A program made the translations under genes and the position numbers. Below, piece by piece: positions 1 through 22,715 of a DNA stretch of 64,000 nucleotides (position 1 is the first letter of the stretch; every line of letters begins with the position of its first letter). Source of the DNA: Chondrilla cf. caribensis (Eukaryota; Porifera; Demospongiae; Chondrillida; Chondrillidae); the NCBI GenBank assembly GCA_964020155.1, contig OZ026563.1, positions 4,175,440 through 4,239,439 on the forward strand, read 5' to 3'. The notes under the pieces were generated by a model, which searched no databases, had not been told where the DNA came from, and saw only the letters and a program-made list of their open reading frames with translations.

Positions 1-779
1 GAAAGTACCTCCAGCAATGTTCCAGAGGAACTCGATGTCAGTGACTCAGAATTGGAGTTTGAACAGAATTTTGATACCGAGAACCTATCAAATGAACAAG
101 ATGTGACACTCTCCCCGAGAACAAAGAACGCAGTCTCGAAGCCTCTTCCTCCCATTCCTACCACCTGTGGGGGAGTGATGCCGGATTTGAAGTTGTGTTT
201 GAACGAGTCTCAGTTTCACACAGACATGTACTACTCAAAGAGAGAAGTGAGTTAGCTGTACACACTATTGCACTACATATGTATGTACATACATACGTAG
301 CTCCTGTCAGCACTCCGTTCAGATATTGTCGTACTAACTCAATGTCAATACATATGTAAGTATGCACACATTAATCATATTGGTACATATACATATATAC
401 ATCGTCATGTACGGTACACATGCATGTGCATATTATATGTACACTCTATCTGTACATGTACACACTTTGTTGTTTATATGTACAGCAAATGGCTATATTA
501 TGGGCGTTTTATTGTCGTGTATGTTCTGTATATGTACAGGCTATGTGTAAATATGCACATACGTAATATGTACTGCGTGCACATACTGAATAGCACAGTG
601 TTGTTTATTCCATCATTGTCTGTTTGTGTTGTATACAGAGTGATGAAACTTTTAGAAATTTTTTGCGGAAGAGTCCAAATTTTGGTTCGCCACCTCCTAA
701 AATGGGTGTTGCCCAAGAGATCAAATTTGGAAAAAGTCGGCGAGTGGAGCCAATCTACAAGGACTTGGCCACCAAATGA
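1..779 (+). CDS. 3' end of an unrecognised gene (last two exons, partial)
   Basis: Two exons join in frame. The first is open from base 1 to 246 and ends at a GTGAGT donor. The second runs 639-779 after a TATACAG acceptor and ends with TGA at 777-779. Both junction phases are 0, giving about 128 residues of a C-terminus whose start lies outside the window. The visible part is acidic and serine-rich at first, then has a proline run (PLPPIP), and ends in a basic tail (KFGKSRRVEPIYKDLATK). No domain was recognised and no function is proposed. It is convergent with the XK-related gene, with 414 bp between the two stop codons. Confidence 0.6.
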
Positions 780-1193
780 TATTTACTTCATGACCAAGCT
801 AAAATGAACTAATTTATACACATGTATATATATATATATATATAATATCTATAATGTTGTATGTGTACTGTATATTATTATTACACTATTATACTACTAA
901 CATGACCATAGTTTATTATAATATCAATATAATCAATTATTATACAAAATACTATAAACTGTACAGTAGAAAATACAATCCTTTAGGGGAATACAAATAT
1001 ATATAATTCTGATACAATTTTCAAATAATAACATTTTAATAATATATTTTAAAGATATGTGACATATAATGTATTACGAGAACAATAACCACAAAAATAT
1101 GTTATGTACATAAACACACAGTATAAACAAGTCACATGGTATCTGTGTATTCCTGGTGAGTGTCTGTGTTCATTCCACTCAGAACACAATAGT
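780..1193. other. AT-rich convergent intergenic spacer
   Basis: No gene is seen. The spacer is strongly AT-rich, with a short (TA)n run near 824-842. A TTTATT at 912-917 reads as AATAAA on the minus strand and could serve as the polyadenylation signal of the XK-related gene, about 280 bp past its stop. Confidence 0.5.
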
Positions 1194-3143
1194 CTACTTT
1201 TGCTGAACTTGCTTTATAATCTCGTCGTGGTTGAAAAACCAGTTCAAGGTTGAAGTGAACCTCTTCACACGGTTGGCGTTGGAGCGGTGACGGTGTTGAC
1301 AGCAACCAAATTCATCACAGATCTTCTTCTCCAAAGCCATCTTCTTCGGGGACAACACCCAAAAATAGACAACCATGAAGATAATGGCACAGATGTAGAA
1401 TGCAACAACGACCACCAAACCAGGATGAGCGTACCAGAAATTAAGGTCCACGGCTATGTACCAGAGGATGGTCATGATGAAGTTCTCCACGAACATGAGA
1501 ATTAGGTAGGCCACGGTGTGTTGCAGTGCCTGACCACGAGTTTCTTTCTCATCCTCGTTGTCTAGGATACTGAAGTAGAAGAATATGTTGAACCCACCGG
1601 CTATGAATTCCATTAAATACCGTTTGAAGAACCCACACTGGACCTGGCACCCTTTGTTATCCGAGAGGAGGAAGATGTTTCCTGTTTGGTGGTACATCCA
1701 GTACACCATGATAGCATAGTGCGTGCCCAGTATCACAAACACATAAGCACCGTATTCAGCAGCAAAGAAGCTGATTGCGAGCACGCGTGAAGAGATAAAG
1801 AAAAACTGCCAGAAAATGTAGACAAAGTACGCAGTCCATGTCATCCTCTCGCGGTTCAGGTCACCTTGGGTGATAGGACGGATCTTACTGTGAACATATA
1901 TCGGAACATAAGCCAGGATGTCCTTCCCAGCAGAGGCAAAATCAGCCACAGCAAAGGACAAAGTGACAACAGAAGAAATTATGGATAAAGGTGTGATTAT
2001 CTTGTAGAACAAAACGGTTTCTTCTTGGATCTGCATCAAGTAGAGTTGCAGGATGGCTTGTGGGGCAGCTTCCAAGAAGGCCTCCATGAGACGGATGAAC
2101 GATACATCACGGTACCTGAAGTAAGTGAACGGGTCTCTGGATGCAAACCAAAGCAGTCGACACACTCGCAATGGGAAACCGAGCACTATACAGTGAAAAA
2201 ATGAGATCACAGCAAACTCCTTCTTTCTGGAGTAGTCTAACGGATAGAATTTCGGTCCAAAATCAACATATTCTTTGCCGTCAACTGCTGCCTGGATATT
2301 TTTGAAACGCACACTGTTATTTCCTTTACAAATTTCAGCAAAAGGACTGTCAGGTCGTCCCTCAATTCCAGGTTCTTCCTGATCCTCCACAGTGTGGTTT
2401 GGACTGCCTTCTGCATGAGTGGATGTAGGAGTTGGGGAAATCACCACATCGCCTGCTGGGGGCTGTGTTTCTACTGGACTCAGGACTGTGTCCGAGGGAG
2501 AGATGATTGGGGCTTGAGAACTACGAGAATCGGATCTCTGCTTCTTGTTCTTCGGCATTGGCACTACTCTCTCCTTGGGTGACTTACAGGACTGGTCGTG
2601 GCATGCCAGTGCTACCATATATGCGTTGCTTGATGTGTTTCGGTGTCTGTGGATGTTGAGAAATCTCTTCCGCAGCATCAAAGGACCTTCGTTGTTACAC
2701 AGGTAATACGACCAGAAGTACAGAAACCAGGACACCACCTGTATCAAGAAGTTGGGCAACGCGATAAAGAACACAGTGGCTATGAAGTAACTCAGTCCAT
2801 GCGGGTCTCGCCCACTAAGATAGGACTCCATGTACGTTGATGCCACGAATACATCTAGACCGACATCTATGAAGTAGAAGAGGACCACTCCTATCAGCAG
2901 CAGCTGCCTGTACCAGGGAAATTCGTACTCAAGGAATTCACCCGGGACCGATCTACAGAAAACGTTTCGGTGACAACAATATTGATGCTCCAGGTCATTT
3001 GCAAAGCTTTCTGTTTTGCGATACGATATTTGTTGCATGTATACGCGTTCTCTGGGTCTATTGGCGTCATCATCCACTTCTGTCTCCGGCCTATCCTCCC
3101 CTCCTGCCTCCATTTTGATAGGGTTAAAACGCTTATGGAGCAC
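1194..3143 (-). CDS. XK-related membrane protein (XKR family), single exon
   Basis: An uninterrupted 649-residue frame. XK-related proteins are multi-pass plasma-membrane proteins; some members (vertebrate XKR8, XKR4, XKR9, worm CED-8) scramble phosphatidylserine in apoptosis. The sequence has the family layout: a first hydrophobic helix near residue 85, a second near 120, a long hydrophilic serine/proline-rich loop around 180-290, then the conserved block FPLRVCRLLW followed by EAFLEAAPQAILQLYLM, typical of XKR, and further hydrophobic segments to a basic C-terminus. An in-frame Met at residue 11 is an alternative start. The gene has no intron although its neighbours are heavily split, so it could be a retrocopy that kept an open frame, or an ancestrally intronless paralogue. 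I saw no certain caspase site. The subfamily cannot be assigned. Confidence 0.9.
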   Translation of the reverse strand: MLHKRFNPIKMEAGGEDRPETEVDDDANRPRERVYMQQISYRKTESFANDLEHQYCCHRNVFCRSVPGEFLEYEFPWYRQLLLIGVVLFYFIDVGLDVFVASTYMESYLSGRDPHGLSYFIATVFFIALPNFLIQVVSWFLYFWSYYLCNNEGPLMLRKRFLNIHRHRNTSSNAYMVALACHDQSCKSPKERVVPMPKNKKQRSDSRSSQAPIISPSDTVLSPVETQPPAGDVVISPTPTSTHAEGSPNHTVEDQEEPGIEGRPDSPFAEICKGNNSVRFKNIQAAVDGKEYVDFGPKFYPLDYSRKKEFAVISFFHCIVLGFPLRVCRLLWFASRDPFTYFRYRDVSFIRLMEAFLEAAPQAILQLYLMQIQEETVLFYKIITPLSIISSVVTLSFAVADFASAGKDILAYVPIYVHSKIRPITQGDLNRERMTWTAYFVYIFWQFFFISSRVLAISFFAAEYGAYVFVILGTHYAIMVYWMYHQTGNIFLLSDNKGCQVQCGFFKRYLMEFIAGGFNIFFYFSILDNEDEKETRGQALQHTVAYLILMFVENFIMTILWYIAVDLNFWYAHPGLVVVVAFYICAIIFMVVYFWVLSPKKMALEKKICDEFGCCQHRHRSNANRVKRFTSTLNWFFNHDEIIKQVQQK

Positions 3144-3483
3144 CTGATCACGTGCTAGTCACATTTAGTGCTTCCATTGTAGCCTAGGATACAGGCTCAT
3201 GCCAAGATGTACATAATATAGAGTGGTCTAGTGTGCCAGACAACGTGCGGCGATTGCACAGTTTGACTTCATGTACAAGTGCTATACTTATTGTAGTTAA
3301 GATGACACAGTCAACAGTGAAATAATGGTCACTTAGGACAAGTGGTCTTTGTGTAGAGATGGTCTACAATCCGCTACAATACACTGGAGGAGTATACAAC
3401 CCTGCTTTCTATACACAAGTCATGATGTATTACTGTGCATACAGTATACACAATACAAACAAATTTACAACATGTACAAAAAA
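3144..3483. other. Intergenic spacer between two tandem minus-strand genes
   Basis: About 340 bp between the start of the XK-related gene and the stop of the PQ-loop gene. It should hold the XK-related promoter and the 3' UTR of the upstream gene. No distinct motif could be assigned. Confidence 0.4.
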
Positions 3484-4249
3484 CTACAAGTACATCCACA
3501 ATCGTTTGCACTTCAATGTTATAAACTGGTAACAGCTCAACTTTCCTAAGTATCCTCTCTCACGGAGGAAGCGATAGGCACAAGCTGATACCAAAGTACA
3601 AATGCATCCGACAGGACCTACAATGGTCCATAAAGACTGGGTTTTCCACCAAAACACAACAGCAAACAGACAAATACCAAGTCCACAATAAAGCATCCCA
3701 AGAATGGAGGCCAAATTGATGGCTATCTTTCTACATATACTACACTTTGATCCCCGATTTCTTATAGCGATCGTGTCAACGTCCCTTTCCACTTCCAAGC
3801 CATTGTCGGAATCACCTTCGTTTATTGGACTTGTGTCCTGTTCCTCATCCTCAAATTCCTGTAGTCCTTCACCAATGTCAGCAGTAAGCATTGGTGAGTT
3901 TTCGGCTTCTGTCTCCAAGCCATCCTTGTCCTCCTCCTGATCTCTCCTCTCAACAAATCCAGGCACTAGAGCAATGGTTTTAGACTTGCGGCACCAGGCA
4001 CTGGGAGGTTTGCAAGTGAAGCAGCCATCTTTGATCCACACCTTTCGTCCATACCAAAACAACTGTAAAGGAAATGAGAAGTCAAAGAATACACAGTTAT
4101 GACACATGCAGGCTTATTGTGAGCCTTTTAAACTCAAATGAACTTGAACGGAAATCAAACTGAAATCAAAAACATAAAAAGTCAATGAAACATACACACA
4201 CACAGCAACCTACACCAAATGCACAATGTATCATAACAGATAATTTATG

Positions 4250-4322
<73 letters not shown>

Positions 4323-5049
4323 GCTTCCTACATACTAACTGTACACTAACCTGGAAGCCATTGATGAGTCCCGCAGTGCTTGAGAAGTATGCCATGATAA
4401 CATACTGTATGGGTAGGTCCAGCCCATATGTTGAAATGAAGTCAAACGTCTTACCGCAAATGGTGATCAGAACTGAGATGGTGCTTTGACCGTCTGTGGA
4501 CCTACGGTTCAAATTGAGAATCACCTGAGGATACGTCTCCACACTCCACAGCACGATGGATATCCATTCCAAGTATTCATATGCTCCTGAAATGCCCAGC
4601 TGCAATTCGATTATAGTTCCCCACATCAGGAGACAAAACACGAGCACAAGCAGTTTCCTGTGAAATGCTTCCTTGTGGAACATCAAGAACTGGGAGAGAA
4701 TGGTGATCTCCAGGATCGGCATGTATACCCCCTCTGCGAGGACGTAGTAAGGTAATGAAAGGTTGAAAATGAAGAAAAGGTTCACTAGCGAGGCTGTGAA
4801 GTTCGCCAGAGCCCAAAGAAAGCTCAACCCGACAACAGATCTCCTCCAAAAATTCTTCGCTACTTGAGGAACGAGGACGATGAACCACAGGGAACTGCTG
4901 AGCAGACCGAATATGTTTCCTACGTAGCACACCCATAGAGACCACTTCCCGACACAATTCACTTCCAAAACGGATTCAGTATGCTGAAAAAGGTTGGACC
5001 CGTTTGTCGAGAAGTCGAGGCAAGTGTTCGGATTGTCAACCGCAGTCAT
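3484..5049 (-). CDS. PQ-loop repeat multi-pass membrane protein
   Basis: Two coding exons, 4351-5049 and 3484-4062, join at phase 0 (CAG|GTTAGT donor, TTTACAG acceptor) for 425 residues. Two PQ-loop units are visible: FIVLVPQVAKNFWRRSVVG near residues 57-75 and WSVETYPQVILNLNRRSTDG near 170-190, each inside paired hydrophobic helices. PQ-loop proteins (SLC66/cystinosin superfamily) are mostly lysosomal or vacuolar transporters, so a transporter role is inferred; the substrate is unknown. The second exon is unlike the well-known family members: a cysteine-containing segment, an acidic linker of about 80 residues, then two more hydrophobic helices. The 288-bp intron carries a (CA)n tract (4255-4320). 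No vertebrate orthologue was identified. Confidence 0.85.
4255..4320. repeat. (CA)n microsatellite in the PQ-loop gene intron
   Basis: A nearly pure dinucleotide tract of about 66 bp lying inside the single intron of the PQ-loop gene. Confidence 0.95.
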
Positions 5050-5251
5050 TTTGTTGGGTCACGTGACAGTCATGCTCACAACACATGCACCATGCGCGCC
5101 ATTGTACACGTACGTAGTTTAGAGTGTCTATGATGTAGGTATCCTACGTGTACTGTATTATAAACGCTATTGTGAACAAATCATAGTTTCAATACAAACA
5201 GACAGACTGTAGTGTATTACAGTATTTAGATGATAACATTCGAATCGTTCA

Positions 5252-13736
<8,485 letters not shown>

Positions 13737-13805
13737 TTCTTTTGAACCACAATGCGCTCTCCCGTGTCGTTTATTTGTCACCGTTTGCGTGTTATTGATG
13801 ACGGA

Positions 13806-14343
13806 TTATGACGTCACCATACGGTCTCCAAGGAAAGCAACCGCCCGTCCGACGAGTTGTCCTTGCTCAAGTACTAGTCGAAGTAGCTTCTTGTTCAAGC
13901 GTGCTATAGGCACGTATTTCTCCACTTGCGAAGAAAGTATCGCCATCATCTTCTCGAGTCTTTGAGGAAATAGGGTCTTTTCTTGCTCAATTACTTGCTG
14001 GACGAATAATGGGTTGCGGGCCGTCTTCATCAGCTGGTGTAACCGTTCCGCCCGGTGAGATGTGCTGTTCGTTTGTGCATCTAACTATATAGTTTGTATA
14101 TTAAAGGCCACTTACACCAGTAATAATTGTTCCTACACAATGTTTTGTTGACACCCACTTGTGGTAAGTACATTGTGTATTTATGCGTCAACCGTAACTC
14201 TTCAACCTAACCGCCTCCGGCTTGTCCAGCCATGTGGATATGATGTCTATAATCTCTCTCACTATACCTTCAGGCACGTTCGTAACACAGGCCTGCTTTA
14301 ACTTCCATCCCTGTAACTGGGGCGAGGTAGCCCTGGTTGTCAT
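13806..14343 (-). CDS. Small unrecognised gene, probable two-exon model
   Basis: Exon 1 (14212-14343) begins with ATG and encodes 44 residues starting MTTRATSPQLQGWKLKQ. Exon 2 (13806-14084) continues in phase 0 to a TAA stop, giving 136 residues. Exon 2 is rich in Leu, Lys, Gln and Glu and looks like amphipathic helix (QVIEQEKTLFPQRLEKMMAI). The donor (GCG|GTTAGG) and acceptor (TATATAG) are both weak, so the junction is the least certain part; reading on without splicing would stop after 51 residues. No family was recognised. The stop lies about 70 bp upstream of the POMT1-like start on the same strand. Confidence 0.4.
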
Positions 14344-15084
14344 GGATTAGTGTGGGGTTTTGTGGAAGTGCCAGTTTTGGTACATTGACTGATGTGTGGA
14401 ATGTCCTCACAACTCATATAGCCTGTGGTCTCACTTGCACTACACTATGCAGCTAACACTTTGATTTCTGTGGTGAATCCAGCGTCGTGATGGTGCCAAT
14501 GACCAATCCTCACATTACCCTATGCATGTACCTACGTATGTATGTGCTGGTATGTACTGGTTGGTGAACCTTAATAATTAGACAACTATTTGGTCAACTA
14601 TGAAGAATGAATCAATTTCTACCCTGGGGCATTTATCAATGACATACACTGTAACGTCTTCACCAGGGGAGCTAAATGAACAACGCACTTCACTTGTTCA
14701 GTACTTCTTCAATCAATTACTTTTTTACATCCAATCATTCAAGATAATACAAAAACAACAGATACCTATAATCAAGCTAATAGCACAATGCAATCTAAAT
14801 CATAAAATACCACACACACTCTACTACATACACCCATTGGTTTTATGGGTTGAGTCAGGTAGGGGTTTGGTATTGTGGATTAAATGCCCCTGGACTCTAT
14901 CTGTTCTTTAGAGTGATCCTGCCTCTCTAATCCAACGTCCCTGTTTGACTGCAATGTGAGGCACAGCCATCCTTATAGACCGTGAAATATCCATAATATG
15001 GCTGTCACAGCCCGTTGTATTGACACACCACAATATGTTTGATCTATACAACACAACACTTTCACAGTTGTTTTTCTTATACAG
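14344..15084. other. Spacer and possible 5' exon region of the octapeptide-repeat gene
   Basis: No confident gene. The next exon starts at 15085 and needs one base from an upstream exon. One in-frame candidate is 14490-14535 (ATG GTG CCA..., donor C|GTATGT), which would give 15 residues plus the missing base, but nothing independent supports it. Confidence 0.3.
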
Positions 15085-16964
15085 ATTCAAGAACAAATCC
15101 ACGACCACTTCCTTCCAAAGACACCTCTGCCTCCACAGCAAGACCACCTAGAGAGACAAACTCAACAAGTAGTAAGCCAAAGAATGAGGAGCAGAGAGGT
15201 AGCAAGCCCTCCTTACAGTCAAGTTTGAAGACCAAATTAAAAGAGAGTGACCGGAAGGAGAAAGGTTCACAGGGAAGCCTGCACTCAAAGAAAAGTGCAA
15301 CTGTGGATAATAAAGACAGCAAAGAAGAGGCAAAAGGTGAAGTAGAAGTAGATCCACAATCATCCTCACACCCCAGTGAGAGTGGTAGCAGGCAGCATCT
15401 GGAGGAAGCGGGGACCGAAGAAAAAGAGGGACAAGTTGAACCCACCATTCCTGCCAAGAATGATGACGGCGGTGTAGAAGATATGGCAGTGGAATCCTTG
15501 ACAAGTACTGACCTCAAGGTTGACTCCTCAGTATTTGTTGATAATAAGCACCTTGATGGGGAATTGCATTCAGAAAGTGGGCCAATTGGAGCATACAGTA
15601 GAAGCCTGGCTGCTGAAGTAGTTGACAACGCTCTAAAAGACTCACAAACTGTAGTAACTGGAGAGAATAGTGTGTCTGCCAGTAACCAATCTGTAGACAA
15701 AGACACTTCTGAAGCTCCCAAGGAACAGATACCTGTTATGGAAATTGTCGAAGAAAGAGGTGGAGTGGAAAACACAGTACCAAAACCTGTTGAGCCAGCA
15801 GCTGAGGAGACAAAGTCCAAAGAGGATGTAGCCGAAGGTGAAGAGTCTAAGGAACCTCCATCCAAGGAGGATGTGTTAGAGGAGCCAAAGCCAGTACAAG
15901 ATGAGCAGCAGAGCGAGCCCATGGTTGAGGAAACCACTGTGGAAGTCATTGCAATTGAGCAATCTGAAAAAAATCCGGAAGAACCTAAGGAGACACCATC
16001 CGAAGAACCTAAGGAGACACCATCAGAAGAACCAAAGGAGACACCATCAGAAGAACCAAAGGAGACACCATCAGAAGAACCTAAGGAGACACCATCCGAA
16101 GAACCAAAGGAGACACCATCAGAAGAACCTAAGGAGACACCATCCGAAGAACCTAAGGAGACACCATCCGAAGAACCAAAGGAGACACCATCCGAAGAAC
16201 CAAAGGAGACACCATCAGAAGAACCTAAGGAGACACCATCCGAAGAATCAAAGGAGACACCATCAGAAGAACCAAAGGAGACACCATCAGAAGAACCTAA
16301 GGAGACACCATCCGAAGAACCTAAGGAGACACCACCAGAAGAACCTAAAGAGACACCATCAGAAGAAACTAAGGAGACACCATCCGAAGAACCGAAGGAG
16401 ACACCATCCGAAGAACCAAAGGAGACACCATCAGAAGAACCTAAGGAGACACCATCCGAAGAACCAAAGGAGACACCATCAGAAGAACCTAAGGAGACAC
16501 CATCAGAAGAACCTAAGGAGACACCATCCGAAGAACCGAAGGAGACACCACCAGAAGAACCTAAGGAGACACCATCCGAAGAACCAAAGGAGACACCATC
16601 AGAAGAACCTAAGGAGACACCATCAGAAGAACCTAAGGAGACACCATCCGAAGAACCAAAGGAGACACCATCTGAGGAACCTATCAAAATGGCGTCAGAG
16701 GAAGTACGAAGTAATGGTACGGGCTCGAACAAAACTGGCAACAGCCCCATTAGCTCTTCAGCTGTTGACATCAACAAGGTCACTGCTGACGAGGTGAAGA
16801 GTTCAGGAAGTGTCACATCCCTGAAGAAGCAAAAGATGGCTTCCAGTACAGATCAGCTTCACACATCTTCTCGTACCAGCATCAAGAGTGGCTCCAGAGC
16901 TAAAATGTCCGGGTCCAGAATGAGCATCTCATCCAAAAAATCAGTAAAGAGCATCCCTGCATAG
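15085..16964 (+). CDS. Low-complexity acidic protein with about 29 PKETPSEE repeats (main 3' exon)
   Basis: A long exon after a TTCTTATACAG acceptor, open to TAG at 16962-16964, about 626 residues. The first third is polar and rich in Ser, Lys and Glu (SLKTKLKESDRKEKGSQGSL). The middle has a 24-bp tandem repeat encoding PKETPSEE about 29 times, with rare variants (TPPEE, SEESKE, SEETKE). The C-terminus is basic and Ser-rich (SSKKSVKSIPA). It is expected to be wholly disordered; each repeat offers Thr and Ser sites for phosphorylation. No family was recognised. The first exon is not identified; a Met at 15039 could start the frame if the acceptor is not used. AATAAA at 17122-17127, about 160 bp past the stop, is a likely polyadenylation signal. 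Confidence 0.75.
15981..16685 (+). repeat. 24-bp coding minisatellite (PKETPSEE)n
   Basis: About 29 head-to-tail copies of a 24-bp unit remain in frame over about 700 bp. Copies differ mostly at third positions (CCT/CCA/CCG for Pro, TCA/TCC for Ser), which suggests selection on the peptide or recent expansion with drift. Confidence 0.95.
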
Positions 16965-17680
16965 CACACTTTGTCACGTGTAATATTATGCTTGCATTTG
17001 TTGTGTATTGTATTGTACATGTAACAGCATTGAGACTTCACTATAATGTAAATCACTATATGCACTGAATGTAATTAGTTTTGATTTATTGTAATGAAGA
17101 CATTATTAATGTAAAATCAATAATAAATTGGAAAATTCACAAATTACAAAAATTTCATTTAGCTCAATACAAAATTGATTCGAAAGTTAATTAGGGTCAA
17201 AAATTAAACATGATGTCAATCAACACATAAGTACGTTCACATTGAAATAAAGATAATTACAAAAATGATAAATCAAGTGTATATCAGGAATTTTCAACTT
17301 CCTGGTTGCTGAGGTTAAAAGAAGCAGATATATAGCAACAGTTTGTGCAGAATGTACTGCAATGAATGGAGCAGTGGACTGCATTGGTCATGGTCTACTG
17401 TGAAACATACAAGACACAATCCAACTTGCTTACTAAGTGCATAGTAAATGTGCCAACATAAAGTACGTTAATTTAGGACACAGCGTTTGTGAACGTGCTG
17501 ATATCTTATCTGTAGAGAATGGCACATCAAACCTGCACAGAGTTAGGTACTTGCTATTGGTACTGTCCGATACAGTGTGCACAGCATATATACTTCATAG
17601 CCGCTACATACACACCTTAGTGCACCTGGACAATATTACATACACACTTTGCAAGCATTGCACATTCCAACATACTACAA
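16965..17680. other. Convergent intergenic spacer with a plus-strand polyadenylation signal
   Basis: AT-rich, no gene seen. AATAAA at 17122-17127 is suitably placed to end the octapeptide-repeat transcript. The remainder probably includes the 3' UTR of POLR1H on the minus strand. Confidence 0.45.
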
Positions 17681-18327
17681 TCATAGACGATGTACTAACT
17701 TGCACTTCGTGCATCGGTAGAACACAGTTTGACCCTCATCTGCCGAGCGAAGCTGTTGGGTGGTGTAAGACATCTGATCGTGTCCACACTTTGAGCATTT
17801 CCTCTCAATCTGGACAGGAGAATCGAAACAAGACTTCAACTTACACACTTAAATTCAGTATGCACTAAATGTATTGAGGCTCCTGTTTCTGGAGAATAGG
17901 CTATTACTAAACATAAGCTAACCAGTGGTCCACTGCTGGTGTCTTTGTCTTTTTCTGTCGTCTTCTCTTTAGACTTCAACCAGGGGTGTTCGAATTGAAT
18001 GCACGAGTACTCTTCTATCTTTTTATACTCTACAGAGTTGCACCATAGTAGTTCTATTATCTAGGGTCTATGATTGCACGACATATTTATATTCCAAATA
18101 TTCACTCGGAACAGTACACAGGTGACGCAGAATATGGAGTATACGGCTATATACAATAAGATATACGGTTAATGATAACCTACGTATAAACAAATTAATA
18201 ATCATAAATACTAAAATGACTCACTCGTTGCAAATTTGCAAACTTTACATTTTAATAAATCGTTCTCGTCAGCAATAGGGAGTATTGCACCGCATCTTTG
18301 ACAAAAGCTGCTCAGGAAAGTGTCCAT
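17681..18327 (-). CDS. POLR1H: RNA polymerase I subunit RPA12 (two zinc ribbons)
   Basis: Three small exons, 18225-18327, 17923-18029 and 17681-17809, give 112 residues; human RPA12 has 126. This subunit stimulates RNA cleavage and supports termination by Pol I in the nucleolus. The N-terminal ribbon shows C9-x2-C12 and C27-x2-C30. The C-terminal TFIIS-type ribbon shows C75-x2-C78, the catalytic-loop motif RSADEGQTVFYRC (acidic pair D94-E95) and C103-x2-C106. The end is uncertain: after TKCK the frame reads LVHR(L) to TGA at 17681, but a GTTAGT donor at 17698-17699 could add another exon. The ATG is chosen because MDTFLSS lies directly before the first ribbon. It is head to head with QTRT1, with 109 bp between start codons. 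Confidence 0.9.
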
Positions 18328-18436
18328 CGCTCCCAATTGCAACGGAGGCAATATTGATACAGTAGGGCTATAGATCTGGAATAGAAAGTGGTTGCGTGCG
18401 GAGCACTGCAAGGGGAATCCCCAGATGAAGAGGAAA
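18328..18436. promoter_or_regulatory. Compact bidirectional promoter, POLR1H / QTRT1
   Basis: The two start codons diverge with only 109 bp between them, so the core promoters and 5' UTRs must share or overlap this interval. No TATA box was identified. Inferred from gene layout. Confidence 0.6.
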
Positions 18437-22241
<3,805 letters not shown>

Positions 22242-22715
22242 ACTTCCAATTAGACCTCTGATTAGACCTTTAATAGGTTTACTTCTTCTCTGTAGTTGTG
22301 ACCGTCGAGCTGTTTACTTTCTGTGGTTGTCTTCTGAGTGTCCTACCTAAAGAAAGTATGTTATTTTGAATTAAACCAACATGGGGATTGTATTTAAATT
22401 GCATACATTTCTGAGTGTATTTATTTTGTCCCATATTTATTTATTTTGTGTGAATATGGCTCATAAGATAACTTAGAGCCCAGTTACCGTAATATTATGC
22501 AAATTCCCGTACCCTTATAGTTCGGAACACCACTTTTTATATTTAGCTGGTTGCACAAAATTAATGAGTTAGTTTTTACCCTGACCCGTCGCCAACTACA
22601 TTTTGTAGCCTCGAGCTCGACCTTACCGCGCGAAATAATTGCCAGAAATCTAAAATTGTGTATTTTTAATCCACTGCGGGTTACGTGTAGTCGAGTCTAG
22701 CTAGCTTGTGGGTTA
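22242..22715. other. Intergenic spacer with the promoter of the HEPN gene
   Basis: AT-rich 3' flank of QTRT1, then a GC-richer stretch (about 22580-22700) just before the next start codon, probably the promoter. No gene seen. Confidence 0.4.

Noticed and set aside
15901..16797. 298-codon plus-strand frame rich in RRHHPKN
   Set aside because: Frame-shifted reading of the same 24-bp repeat; the unit length is divisible by three, so all frames stay open.
15077..16816. 579-codon minus-strand frame rich in GSSDGVS
   Set aside because: Antisense shadow of the PKETPSEE coding repeat. The plus strand has the splice acceptor, conserved flank composition, stop and polyadenylation signal.
17437..17868. 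143-codon plus-strand frame with several Cys
   Set aside because: It is antisense to the POLR1H zinc-ribbon exon; the Cys pattern does not form a domain, while the minus strand has the RSADEGQTVFYRC signature.
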